Shown: positions 6,701 through 13,900 of the stretch, piece by piece | Layout of the letters: the number at the start of each line of letters is the position of its first letter | How positions within the stretch are numbered: the stretch's first letter is position 1 | DNA from: a virus | Length of the DNA stretch: 21,301 bases | Strand: one strand, 5' to 3' | IMG/VR virus record: IMGVR_UViG_3300006810_000486 | Location: 1 to 21,301 of that record | Program-made: the position numbers and the translations under genes | The notes under the pieces: generated by a model | Told to the model about the DNA's origin: nothing | Database searches by the model: none | What the model saw: only the letters and a program-made list of their open reading frames with translations

Positions 6701-9639
6701 TCGAGGCATCTGGTTCTGCCGATGTTCTCACGACATTTGCAGAACAGAGAGATGTCGAAATCGAACTCGATGGCAATGCAGGTGTTTCGTTTACTGGAAA
6801 CACAGTTCAGGATGCAACCATCTTCATTACTGGTGCTTCTTCCGAGATTAGATCGAGAGGATACCAAGGAACTGGATTCATTTCCACACTGTCTGGTGCT
6901 GCAGAATCCTTTACTGGCAATCCAGTCGAGAGACAGCTTCTCTTCGATATCACTGGTCAAAGTGTATTACGAGCAACCAAAGCACACGAGGGATCGGGAA
7001 CTCTATTCGGTCTTTCAGGTGCAGCAGAATCTACAACTGTTGATGAAGTATTCGCTACGTTATTCAATATTAGTGGCGCATCTACAGAAGTCAGGGCAAG
7101 AGGATACGAGGGAACTGGAAGAATCTCTACGCTGTCGGGTGTTGCAGAATCCTTCACTGCATCTCCAGACGATCTATTCTCACTCTTCGACTTTACTGGA
7201 GGAATTACTTCCCTCAAGTCTACTGTCAGAGAAACTGCACAAGGTGCTCTCTTCGATATTACTGGAGAGATTCCTGCTCCTCTACTCACATTTACAGAGC
7301 AACCAGAAGTACAGGCAAGAATCTTTGGTGCTGGTTCAGAAGCTTACGTACCAAACTGGAGTGGTCGTGGTCGTATCTCGACGCTATCTGGTGCAGCAGA
7401 ATCCATCACCATCAATGCAAGAGAAAGAGAACTTCTATTCTCTATCACTGGATCGGCCGAAGAAGCATTCTCGTTCGGAAATTACGATGCAGATTCTGCA
7501 GCGAGAATCTTTGGTTCTATTCCAAAACCACCAACTCTCGTATTCGCAGAGTCTGGATTCGGAACCTTCACTGCATCTGGAGAAGGTGAATACATCAACG
7601 TCGATGTATATGGTGGATTCGGTACAATCTTCGCCAAGGGTATTGGTGGAGAATCTGTTACCAGAAGAATCCCAGCTTTCCAGGCAGATCTTGCTCTATC
7701 TGGATTTGCTGGAAAGGCCGTCACTTTCAATCCACCAGACATTACAACACATCTCCGTATTACTGGAGAAGGTGTTGTACCAATCAGAATATTCGCGGAA
7801 GTATTCACTGTCAGACTTGCTACCGATGGTACAGCAAGAGAGCGTTTTGTTTCCAACCATATTGGCGACGGCGCTATTGCTTCTCGCGGTATCGGTGGAG
7901 AGGCAATCTCCAGAAAACTACCTGCCTTCCAGGCAGACATGTTTGTTTCTGGATTTGCTGGTCAGAGCATTACTGTCAGAGAGCAATTCTTCGGATCTCT
8001 ATTCACATTCAGTGGATCTTCTGCTCCAGAACTCCTCGCATTTGCAGAAGAACCTGAAGTACGTGTTGAAGTTAGTGGTGAGTCTAAAGTCAGATTCTCC
8101 TTGCTCCACATTGGTGAAGGTAGAATCTCTACTCTATCAGGTGCAGCAGAATCTGCTACATTCAATCCAAAAGAAAAAGAACTTCTATTCTCCTTTGGTG
8201 GTGGTTTCAGCGACATCAAGATTGTTAAGGCAGAGACCAAACAAATTGAGATCTCTGTCGATGTCGATACAGATTACAGATTTATTCCCAACTGGATCGT
8301 CGAAGGTACGATTTCTATCAGTGGTATTGCCCATACCACCAGATCTATTGTACACACAGGAGAAGGATTTATCAGCGCACTATCTGGTGCGGCAGAATCC
8401 TTTACTTACAATCCAACAGAAGATACTGCACTATTCAGCTTCTTTGGAACTGCAGCAATCAGATCTGCTGTATCGGAAGTCAGGACAATCCACACTTCCA
8501 TTTTCGCAGAAGATGTCAAGGTATTTATTATCAAATCTTTCACTGGATCTGGTGTTATCCCAGTATCTGGACAGAAAGAAGAGAGAACAGCGAGAGCATA
8601 CGAAGGCACTGGTGTTATCAGCACTTTGTCTGGTTCTGCCGAATCCTTTACCGTCAACCCAGAAGATCTGTTCAGTCTCTTCAACGTTCTTGGTGTTGCG
8701 GATACAAGACCAATCAAGGTATTCACCAAGATTGGTTCTGGTGCTTTGTTCACAAGCTTCACTGCTGGCGAAGCGAGAACAATCTCTGTTCCTGTCAACG
8801 TTCCTTCTCAAGAATCCAAGGGACTCTTCAAGCTGGAGGGTTCATCTCCAGAGTCGTTTACTATTCCATACGAAGGATCTGGATCTCTATTCTCCTTCGA
8901 GGGACTGGAAGAAAGAAGAACCTTTGCACACGAAACCGAAGGAACAGTCACAGTTTCTGGTATTGCTTCTACACCAAGAACCAGAGACTACGAAGGATCT
9001 GGATCTCTGTTCTCGTTTATCGAAGCAGAATCTGCTGTCAGATTTGTTCCTTCTACCCGCACAGTTCTCTTCGATATTACTGGCGAGTCTGTATTCAAAA
9101 CAACTCAAGCACACGAAGGAACGGGAAGTCTCTTCACAACCTTCACTGCTGGAGAATCCAGAACATTCAAGCTTCCAGAACATCTGGTTCCAAACCTTAT
9201 CTTCAAAGGTGCGGCAACGATCAAGAATACTTACCAGTATCAGGGTCAGAACAATCTGGAGATTACAGGTTCTGCACAAGAATCGTTTACTCCTACAGTA
9301 TACGAGGGAGATGTTCGTCTCAAGACATCTGGAGAATCTGTACAGAAATTCGTTACAGCAGAGACGAGTCAGGGTGGAACAATCAAGGTTCGTGGCGAAT
9401 CTTCGGTACTCCTCACCAACGCATTCGACACTTATACCCTTTTCGATATCAATGGTATTGCGAAGGTCAATGTATCTTCTGTCTTTGCTGGATCTGGAAC
9501 AGTATTTACTTTCGTCAGTTCCGAGGAAGTACAACCAGACAAAGAGTATCAAGGATCTGGAACAATTACTCTACGCGGTGAATCCGTAGATAAGAAGGTC
9601 AATGTTGCTCCAGAACGCACTTACGGATGGATTATTTAA
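3712..9639 (+). CDS. Giant repeat-rich adhesin-like structural protein, 1975 aa
   Basis: The protein is almost entirely short β-repeats built on 'G-[ST]-G-x-L-F-x-[FIS]-x-G-x-[AS]-E'. Eight blocks contain the strong motif I-S-[TA]-L-S-G-x-A-[EQ], at residues about 538, 780, 1057, 1138, 1222, 1472, 1554 and 1636. Their spacing is near 82, or about three times that. Within a block the unit is about 21 residues, which suits a β-solenoid or a string of small β-hairpins. Four diverged copies of a 'D-Y/L-G-x-V ... PFG-L' module occur in the first 930 residues. A distinct insert lies at about residues 181-352. No signal peptide, catalytic motif or membrane segment is visible. An in-frame TAG directly precedes ATG 3712 and the next in-frame ATG is about 65 codons later, so this start is favoured despite the lack of a Shine-Dalgarno sequence. 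It is probably a long fibre or baseplate-attached adhesin; the role is inferred. Confidence 0.85.
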   Translation: MVFSYAGSGSISPVVGFDFGNISYSYTPSSILQFIYVDLGTLGAPTATIDHGSVTEPITGQEDWGDMRYDQQTRFPFGVVRLASSTTFVVKKVFVGSGQLFELGEAFTRLQAPWIVEGTISLRGEANAAFLYRYDASGVQHVYGDAAPSYSTQYEGSGSLFSGSFAGEAVTKVFPEDFDYTSIEGSLTTLTAADLSSGYNAVYDGSIYYSSSGSGTTPTNGFAVGPHVRFGTVTDPGSSSSTNRKVEYTLDLTDVEEITFRLVMGNGSNGGETPDNGEDLWMRYLDTGLSLNDASRKLLDHAETTYTTPGDKTVTVPVEARRPNQTIRIYQLTWSGTYEFDHYGFISLSYGSEVVVGGDGDTRKTLFEIGSEALVLSSLRHIGSGTLFNIGSTQPLRTFAYDGSGTLFGFGNETRSLTYSYPGTVFFTYEDYGQVTATTTQPNEDFGSLFRDPGDDVYEIFDRGEILVNYTKSPFGLFKLRSETIGAKLTHITGTGDVFVIGDARTKGPQNHYGEGVFFIEGASKTTFSLQEFGSGFISTLSGAAQTFSASPEEKDKLLNFRGVASQSRSAIPAIEGLDVKVQGAGLTRFIPRYNGRVHLDIDGGLVTEKVTLSHLGTGVLFDFIGAEERRVYSYNTSSIDFITHPDYGSVANAAAIFEDYGDLDLRYTGETGWMSTPDIRIDYQGILDNYTNYPFGLLPLKGAGETSKVRAFSGSGTLTVGGDVFIFVPPVWDGQGVISIKGSAEEAFVSSEQFQTLFEFKGTLENFKIGRGWQGTGRISTLSGAAEAFTGNPTEREALFSFRGVAQSRFIPRYNGRVLLDIDGGLVAEKVALAHQTTGSLFSFVGADQARVYSYNSTSIDFFVPVDLGSVAAIPSTNAEPVAVYTETDFGTLDLVYTGEQGWFSTPDDRQDWQYILDHDTTYPFGLFERFSGTARIIINLSHFTGAEDGGDRLFKFRGEVELSFPNVHSGTGGLTVFGAATSEKIGVAESFNVLFEASGSADVLTTFAEQRDVEIELDGNAGVSFTGNTVQDATIFITGASSEIRSRGYQGTGFISTLSGAAESFTGNPVERQLLFDITGQSVLRATKAHEGSGTLFGLSGAAESTTVDEVFATLFNISGASTEVRARGYEGTGRISTLSGVAESFTASPDDLFSLFDFTGGITSLKSTVRETAQGALFDITGEIPAPLLTFTEQPEVQARIFGAGSEAYVPNWSGRGRISTLSGAAESITINARERELLFSITGSAEEAFSFGNYDADSAARIFGSIPKPPTLVFAESGFGTFTASGEGEYINVDVYGGFGTIFAKGIGGESVTRRIPAFQADLALSGFAGKAVTFNPPDITTHLRITGEGVVPIRIFAEVFTVRLATDGTARERFVSNHIGDGAIASRGIGGEAISRKLPAFQADMFVSGFAGQSITVREQFFGSLFTFSGSSAPELLAFAEEPEVRVEVSGESKVRFSLLHIGEGRISTLSGAAESATFNPKEKELLFSFGGGFSDIKIVKAETKQIEISVDVDTDYRFIPNWIVEGTISISGIAHTTRSIVHTGEGFISALSGAAESFTYNPTEDTALFSFFGTAAIRSAVSEVRTIHTSIFAEDVKVFIIKSFTGSGVIPVSGQKEERTARAYEGTGVISTLSGSAESFTVNPEDLFSLFNVLGVADTRPIKVFTKIGSGALFTSFTAGEARTISVPVNVPSQESKGLFKLEGSSPESFTIPYEGSGSLFSFEGLEERRTFAHETEGTVTVSGIASTPRTRDYEGSGSLFSFIEAESAVRFVPSTRTVLFDITGESVFKTTQAHEGTGSLFTTFTAGESRTFKLPEHLVPNLIFKGAATIKNTYQYQGQNNLEITGSAQESFTPTVYEGDVRLKTSGESVQKFVTAETSQGGTIKVRGESSVLLTNAFDTYTLFDINGIAKVNVSSVFAGSGTVFTFVSSEEVQPDKEYQGSGTITLRGESVDKKVNVAPERTYGWII
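3772..6510 (+). repeat. Four diverged copies of a DYG/PFGL module within the giant gene
   Basis: The copies lie at about 3772-3957, 4958-5156, 5602-5820 and 6265-6510. Each begins with a Tyr/Ser-rich strand (SYSYTPSS, TYSYPGTV, VYSYNTSSIDF, VYSYNSTSIDF). Each passes through one or two D-[YLW]-G-x-[LVMD] turns and ends with [FYS]-PFG-[VL]. Copies 3 and 4 belong to a longer duplication that also includes the preceding RFIPRYNGRV..LDIDGGLV segment, at about 5477 and 6143. This points to a recent internal duplication there and older ones upstream. Confidence 0.75.
4252..4768 (+). other. Non-repeat β-domain inserted in the giant repeat protein
   Basis: Residues about 181-352 of the giant protein break the 21-residue rhythm. 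They show VEYTLDLTDVEEITFRLVMG, then NGGETPDNGEDLWMRY, a TVTVPVEARRPNQTIRIYQ strand pair and a FDHYGFISLSYG end. The pattern suggests a compact β-sandwich, somewhat like reelin-type or carbohydrate-binding modules. The GN-x-x-NGGE-x-P-x-x-GE-x-L stretch would be its signature. The domain borders are approximate and its function is unknown. Confidence 0.5.
5323..8634 (+). repeat. Eight-copy ISTLSGAAES repeat blocks in the giant gene
   Basis: Coding copies of the I-S-[TA]-L-S-G motif begin at 5323, 6049, 6880, 7123, 7375, 8125, 8371 and 8617. Successive distances in residues are 242, 277, 81, 84, 250, 82 and 82, i.e. a period near 82 or about three times it. The motif is usually preceded by an aromatic or His residue, E/Q-G-[TE]-G, and followed by S-F-T-x-N-P-x-E and then L-F-x-[FI]-x-G. 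DNA conservation is also high (ACTCTATCTGGTGCAGC-like), so homologous recombination between copies is plausible. Confidence 0.85.
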
Positions 9640-9642
9640 TAG

Positions 9643-9650
9643 TATAAATA
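9643..9650 (+). promoter_or_regulatory. Late promoter, TATAAATA
   Basis: A perfect late octamer lies 3 bases after the stop of the giant gene and 28 bases before the next ATG. It heads the fibre operon of three genes that ends at the terminator near 13822. No terminator is visible between the giant gene and this promoter. Confidence 0.75.
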
Positions 9651-9678
9651 TTAGCAGTAACCATATACCTTTTACTGC

Positions 9679-10137
9679 ATGACCACCCAGGTACAATTTA
9701 GACGTGGTACTACTGCTGAACATGCCCACTTTGTTGGCGCAGAAGGTGAATTAACTATTGATACTGATAAGAACATGGCCGTCATCCACGATGGCGCGAC
9801 CAATGGTGGTTTTGATGTGTTCAGAGCAAGATGGGAAAGAGTTAATTCTGACACTCTTCTAGGAACAAACTTACGTTATCTGGTAGACACTACAAACAAT
9901 GAAATCACACTGACTCTTCCTTACTATAACAATGGCCTGGTTCCTAAACCAGGAGATGTCATTGAGTTTGTTGATTCTGCATTTACGTGGCATATAAATA
10001 ATGTTACGATAACAGATCCTACTGGGAGACAGTTTCAAAATGAAGAAAGTGTGATTGATTCTCCTTTGGTTTTTGATGTAAAAGGTGCAAAAGTTCAACT
10101 GATCTGGGAAGGAGTTTACTGGAGAGTAGTCGTATGA
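9679..10137 (+). CDS. Fibre-related protein with Mtd-like N-terminal domain, 152 aa
   Basis: Residues 1-50 carry the widespread phage-fibre start pattern: VQFRRGTTAEHAHFVGAEGE, then LTIDTDKNMAVIHDGATNGG. This matches the N-terminal β-prism family of the major tropism determinant and many short tail fibres (Mtd_N type), which trimerises and attaches to the tail. Residues about 72-152 form a second β-domain (ITLTLPYY, PKPGDVIEFVD, then VQLIWEGVYWRVVV). A related C-terminal module occurs in the 108-residue protein at 14254. No Shine-Dalgarno sequence is seen, and the leader from the late promoter is very short. The stop overlaps the next start as ATGA, implying translational coupling. The fibre or baseplate attachment role is inferred from the domain family. 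Confidence 0.8.
   Translation: MTTQVQFRRGTTAEHAHFVGAEGELTIDTDKNMAVIHDGATNGGFDVFRARWERVNSDTLLGTNLRYLVDTTNNEITLTLPYYNNGLVPKPGDVIEFVDSAFTWHINNVTITDPTGRQFQNEESVIDSPLVFDVKGAKVQLIWEGVYWRVVV
9993..10000 (+). promoter_or_regulatory. Intragenic late-promoter-like octamer TATAAATA
   Basis: A perfect match lies inside the Mtd-like gene, 134 bases before the next start. T4-type late promoters can be intragenic, so it might boost the two downstream fibre genes. Chance occurrence in AT-rich coding DNA is a real alternative. Confidence 0.3.
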
Positions 10138-10523
10138 CAATGTTCTTAAGCGATTTTTATCGCGCTTCGGATACAGTTACAACTGGTAACGGATCAGATG
10201 ATCTCGGTAATGACTTCTTTATCCACGCATTAGATAGAGATGAAAAAGGTATGCTTACGTATACCAAAATTAGATCTATCGATCCAACTGAAATCGCTGA
10301 TTTCACACGAAAAGATGGTACACCATACCTGGATATTGCAACTGGTCTCTACGATTATGTAGAGGAAACTACTGAAGAAAAATCTTTATATAATAGTCCC
10401 CAAGATCGATATCAACAGTTCAGATTCGATGCTAGGAAACTATCTTATTTCATTGATGATGATGGATATCTAGTCCTCCGTTTCAATGAAGATTATGATT
10501 ACACCACCCAAGGCCCCAAGTAA
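10134..10523 (+). CDS. Hypothetical acidic late protein, 129 aa
   Basis: The ATG overlaps the upstream stop as ATGA. A GGAGAG purine run lies about 8-13 bases before it, so coupled translation is likely; a second in-frame ATG is two codons downstream. The protein is acidic and Tyr/Asp-rich (SDFYRASDTVTTGNGSDDLG, an FFIHALDRDEKGMLTYTKI strand, DGYLVLRFNEDYDYTT at the end). It has no membrane segment or catalytic motif that I recognise. Its position between a fibre attachment-type protein and a large fibre suggests a connector, hinge or chaperone of the fibre operon. That role is only contextual. Confidence 0.75.
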   Translation: MTMFLSDFYRASDTVTTGNGSDDLGNDFFIHALDRDEKGMLTYTKIRSIDPTEIADFTRKDGTPYLDIATGLYDYVEETTEEKSLYNSPQDRYQQFRFDARKLSYFIDDDGYLVLRFNEDYDYTTQGPK

Positions 10524-10538
10524 GGAAAGTAAATAACA

Positions 10539-13500
10539 ATGGCTGATTTCAGATTAGGTAGACTAAAATTTAATTGGACTGGCGATTGGACCGCCGCCGC
10601 AGATTACGTCATTGACGATATCGTCAAGTTTGGCGCAAATACTTATGTTGCCAAGGCAAACCACACTGCGTCTTCTAACGAGACTATGTGGTATTCCCAA
10701 GACGCACAGTATTGGGATTTACACACAGAAAGTATCGAGAACAAAGGCGAATGGTCTGACGGAACTTTTTACAAACTTAACGACATTGTTAAGTATGGAA
10801 ATAGCGTATATCGCGTAACCGTAGCACACACAGCTTCACCAAACTTTGTAGATGATCAAGCAAAGTATGAACTGTTTGTTGCTGGTCTAGTATTTGAAGA
10901 TACTTACGATTCTGCGACTACATATCAACCAGGAGATATCGTATCTTTCGGTGGTTATACTTATGTAGCGACTACTATTCACTCTGGATCTGCTCCTAAT
11001 TTACTAACTAATTGGGATATTGTTACTACTGGATTTAAAGTACAAGGAACTTGGGACGTTGCCACAAATTACGTTCCTGGCGATGTTGTACTGCTTGGTG
11101 GTAATTCTTACGTTGCAAAGACTACTAACGTTGGTGCAAACCCAGGATCTAGTGCTTCTGATTGGGACTTCATTGTTGGTGGATTTACTTGGCAGGGTAT
11201 TTGGGACGTTGCAACTACATACTATGCAGGTGATGCAGTTGTACGTAATAGTAACTCATACATTGCTGTTTCTACCTCTATTGGCGAAGAACCAGAAACT
11301 GATGCAACTGGTACATATTGGAACACCCTGGCAGAAGGTGCCCAGGCTAATGTTCTAACAACAACTGGTGATGTTCTCTATCGTTCTGGTGCAGGTGCTG
11401 CGCGTCTACCCATTGGAACGAGTGGTCAGGTTCTTGCTGTTTCTCCATCAGGAGTTCCCCAGTGGGAAAATAACAATGTAACTGATCCTGTTTACTATGT
11501 TACCGAAGAAGGTAGTGACACAAACACTGGTGAAAATATCTCAAGATCATTTGCTTCTTTAAATTATGCAGTAACTCAAGTCACTGGTCCTGCTACTATC
11601 TACGTCAAAGCAGGCACTTACTTCGAGACTCTACCTATTGTTGTTCCTGATTATGTATCTATTGTTGGTGACAACATGAGAACATCTACTATCAAACCTA
11701 ATTCAGGTCAGAATAGTAGAGTTTTAGAACTAACTCTATCAGGAACTGTTGCTGATGAGTACAAGGTTGATGGTCTGGTAGTCAGTAACGGTGCTGGAAC
11801 CAAGACTGCTTATGCTCTTCATAGTAAAGTTGTTGGTGGTAACGATGTTATCCAAATTCTACCAATCACTGGTGGAGATTGGACAACTGCTGATACTTAT
11901 GAGTCTGGAGCAACGGACACTCCAATTTCTACTGTAGATAATGTTCTTAACGAACATGCAACTTTGTTCTACATGTCCAACAAATCCATGCTGAAGGACC
12001 TTGTTATGGACGGAATGGAAGGTTTTGTTCCTTCAGTATCAGATCCAAAAGATCTAAACACCGCAACAATCAAGGGTGTATTCCTCCGCTTGTGGCCTAA
12101 CTCTCCAACAACCAAGTCACCTTATATCTCACAGTGTTCTGCATTCTCGCAGACTGGTGTCGGTGCTATTGTTGATGGTCATGTTCACAAGAAGTGGGAA
12201 GGAACTGCAACTCCATCGAACAAGTCGATGCTGTTTGACTCCTTCACCCAGATTCATGAAAGCAATGGTGTTGGTTTCTGGTTGACAAACAACGGAAACT
12301 CCGAGATTGTATCTTGCTTCACTTACTACGCGCACATTTCTTACTGTGCTTCTAATGGTGGTAACATTAGATCTCTGGCAGGTAACTCCTCTTGGGGCAA
12401 CTATGGTATTGTATCTTCTGGATTCAACGCAGACGAAGTTACCACGGACGGTAGAATTGACGGTGAAGAACTGAACTATCAACCAGAGACACTTTCTGAC
12501 GTATTCATTGTTGGTGAGAGAATCGAAGGATTCACTTCTGGTGCTATTGCAGAAGTTCTTTCCCAGCAAGTCGGTGTCGCAAAGATCCTAATCAGACCGC
12601 TAAAAGGAACCTTCATCTCCAACGAAACTATTACTGGAGATGATTCTGGAAGCACTGCAGTTCTCGACACAGCAGCAACTTATCAGGATGGTCAGAAAGG
12701 ATTCACTCTTATTGTTAGAGACCTCTCCGCAGCACCCAAGCCTGGCGGTTCAATTGAATTCATTACTGGTCCTGGTGGCGAGGGTCCAGACATTTTCACT
12801 TATGTTATCTCCAACTCTTCTTATAAAGTTCCTGACGGAAAGGGCGATCTTACTGTTACCAGAGGTTCTCTAGGAACCACTGCTGTTGTTCATGATGGTC
12901 TATCTGATATTGTTAGATATACCGTACAAGGTCAAACAACTCTAACCGCTGCTCCAAATGCTTCTGATACATCTTTGTCAGTTACCAGTATTAATGGTAT
13001 GGTAAACGGAGGATTCTTGATCATCGATAACGAGATGGTCCAAATTACAGGATTCCCCAATCCAAATACAGTCGATGTAACTAGAGGAGTACAAACAACA
13101 TCAGCAGCTCCACATAATGCAAGTGCGGTTGTAACTATCATCACTGCTTACAATCCATCACAAACAGAGAACATTGGTGACCTCGACAATTCACAAACTT
13201 CTATTCGTGTATTCGCTGAAGACAATATCTCTAGCGGTGACTTCATCAGAATTGATAACGAGTTTATGCTTGTTTCTTCATCTGTAGAAGATCCTAACGG
13301 TCAGGTAACATTAGTTCTTGCTGAAGAGAAGCCCAATCCTTCTTACAATGGACAGCAATTTAAGATTAGATATCTGTATTCACAGGTAAGACTAACTGGT
13401 CACGACTTCTTGAATATTGGTACAGGAACCAAGACACAGACCAACTTCCCAGGTCTACCCATTCAATCACCTGCTCCAGGTAATGAGGTAACCGAGAACT

Positions 13501-13811
13501 TCCCAGGTCGTGTTTACTATGTTTCCACTGACCAAGATGGTAACTTCTCGGTTGGTAAGTATTTCCGAGTTAACCAGTCAACTGGTAGCACAACTCTGAA
13601 CGCTTCGTCCTTCGACCTGTCTGGTCTGACTTCACTACAACTGGGTTCGATTGGTGGTCAAATTGGTGAATCTATTAACGAATTCTCTTCTGACCCCACT
13701 CTTTCATCATCCAGTAACCAAAAGGTTCCTACGGAAAACGCAGTTAAGACTTACGTCGATACTGAACTAACTAATCTCAAGGGTTATATCTTCTGGGCAG
13801 GCGGTATCTAA
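10539..13811 (+). CDS. Tail fibre with CBM-like repeats and pectate-lyase-like segment, 1090 aa
   Basis: The start is supported by AAGGAAAG at 10522-10529. Five tandem W-x(6)-Y-x-x-[GN]-D-x-V-x-x-[GN]-x-x-Y modules fill residues 13-263 and resemble chitin/cellulose-binding CBM5/12 units. A fibre linker follows (TTTGDVLYRSGAGAARLPIG). Residues about 317-640 begin YYVTEEGSDTNTGENISRSF and TIYVKAGTYFETLPIVVPD, typical of a pectin-lyase-like right-handed β-helix. Further β-modules repeat 'IDNEMVQI' and 'IDNEFMLV' at about 830-930. The C-terminus has YYVSTDQDGNFSVGKYFRVN and the fibre-tail pattern VPTENAVKTYVD. Such folds in phage fibres bind, and sometimes cleave, surface polysaccharide. No catalytic residues were identified, so binding is the safer call. 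A strong terminator follows 10 bases downstream. Confidence 0.85.
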   Translation: MADFRLGRLKFNWTGDWTAAADYVIDDIVKFGANTYVAKANHTASSNETMWYSQDAQYWDLHTESIENKGEWSDGTFYKLNDIVKYGNSVYRVTVAHTASPNFVDDQAKYELFVAGLVFEDTYDSATTYQPGDIVSFGGYTYVATTIHSGSAPNLLTNWDIVTTGFKVQGTWDVATNYVPGDVVLLGGNSYVAKTTNVGANPGSSASDWDFIVGGFTWQGIWDVATTYYAGDAVVRNSNSYIAVSTSIGEEPETDATGTYWNTLAEGAQANVLTTTGDVLYRSGAGAARLPIGTSGQVLAVSPSGVPQWENNNVTDPVYYVTEEGSDTNTGENISRSFASLNYAVTQVTGPATIYVKAGTYFETLPIVVPDYVSIVGDNMRTSTIKPNSGQNSRVLELTLSGTVADEYKVDGLVVSNGAGTKTAYALHSKVVGGNDVIQILPITGGDWTTADTYESGATDTPISTVDNVLNEHATLFYMSNKSMLKDLVMDGMEGFVPSVSDPKDLNTATIKGVFLRLWPNSPTTKSPYISQCSAFSQTGVGAIVDGHVHKKWEGTATPSNKSMLFDSFTQIHESNGVGFWLTNNGNSEIVSCFTYYAHISYCASNGGNIRSLAGNSSWGNYGIVSSGFNADEVTTDGRIDGEELNYQPETLSDVFIVGERIEGFTSGAIAEVLSQQVGVAKILIRPLKGTFISNETITGDDSGSTAVLDTAATYQDGQKGFTLIVRDLSAAPKPGGSIEFITGPGGEGPDIFTYVISNSSYKVPDGKGDLTVTRGSLGTTAVVHDGLSDIVRYTVQGQTTLTAAPNASDTSLSVTSINGMVNGGFLIIDNEMVQITGFPNPNTVDVTRGVQTTSAAPHNASAVVTIITAYNPSQTENIGDLDNSQTSIRVFAEDNISSGDFIRIDNEFMLVSSSVEDPNGQVTLVLAEEKPNPSYNGQQFKIRYLYSQVRLTGHDFLNIGTGTKTQTNFPGLPIQSPAPGNEVTENFPGRVYYVSTDQDGNFSVGKYFRVNQSTGSTTLNASSFDLSGLTSLQLGSIGGQIGESINEFSSDPTLSSSSNQKVPTENAVKTYVDTELTNLKGYIFWAGGI
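10575..11327 (+). repeat. Five tandem CBM5/12-like modules in the tail fibre
   Basis: The copies span residues about 13-60, 69-111, 118-161, 168-211 and 218-263 of the fibre. Copies 3-5 share 'W/Y-D-x-A-T-x-Y-x-x-G-D-x-V', then a 'Y-[VI]-A' strand. Copies 1 and 2 are more diverged (TGDWTAAADYVIDDIVKFG, GEWSDGTFYKLNDIVKYG). The period is about 45-52 residues, and the conserved Trp and Tyr are the usual sugar-stacking type. Confidence 0.8.
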
Positions 13812-13821
13812 TCCCTGTCCT

Positions 13822-13848
13822 GGGGGTGGCTTTATGCCACCCCCCTTT
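13822..13848 (+). terminator. Rho-independent terminator after the large tail fibre
   Basis: A perfect 9-bp stem, GGGGGTGGC / GCCACCCCC, closes a 5-base TTTAT loop and is followed by CTTTGT. It ends the fibre operon. A late promoter octamer begins 2 bases later, so transcription is reset between adjacent blocks. Confidence 0.9.
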
Positions 13849-13849
13849 G

Positions 13850-13857
13850 TATAAATA
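13850..13857 (+). promoter_or_regulatory. Late promoter, TATAAATA, abutting the terminator
   Basis: A perfect octamer lies directly after the terminator T-tract. An overlapping second match (AATAAATA, 13854-13861) follows. The next gene starts 43 bases downstream with AAGGAG at 13887-13892. Confidence 0.8.
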
Positions 13858-13900
13858 AATAAAGAATAAATCGTCTAGATCTTAAAAAGGAGAACGTTAC

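Noticed and set aside
5323-8634. CRISPR-like array, because of regularly spaced similar DNA segments
   Set aside because: The repeats are in-frame coding units of variable sequence with an approximately 246-base period inside one long ORF. There are no identical short repeats with unique spacers.
7482-9552. Several antisense open frames of 90-220 codons
   Set aside because: They mirror the repeats of the giant gene and have no promoters, ribosome-binding sites or recognisable domains. All confirmed genes are on the + strand.
6398-9589. A second gene of 1063 codons in the +2 frame over the giant gene
   Set aside because: Its translation is Ser/Leu/Arg-rich and repeats only where the main frame repeats, as expected for an out-of-frame shadow. 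It has no ribosome-binding site. It is kept only as a composition anomaly in the findings.
9679-10137. Diversity-generating retroelement target, because of the Mtd-like N-terminus
   Set aside because: Only the N-terminal fold is shared with Mtd. No C-type lectin variable region, template repeat or reverse transcriptase is visible in the window.
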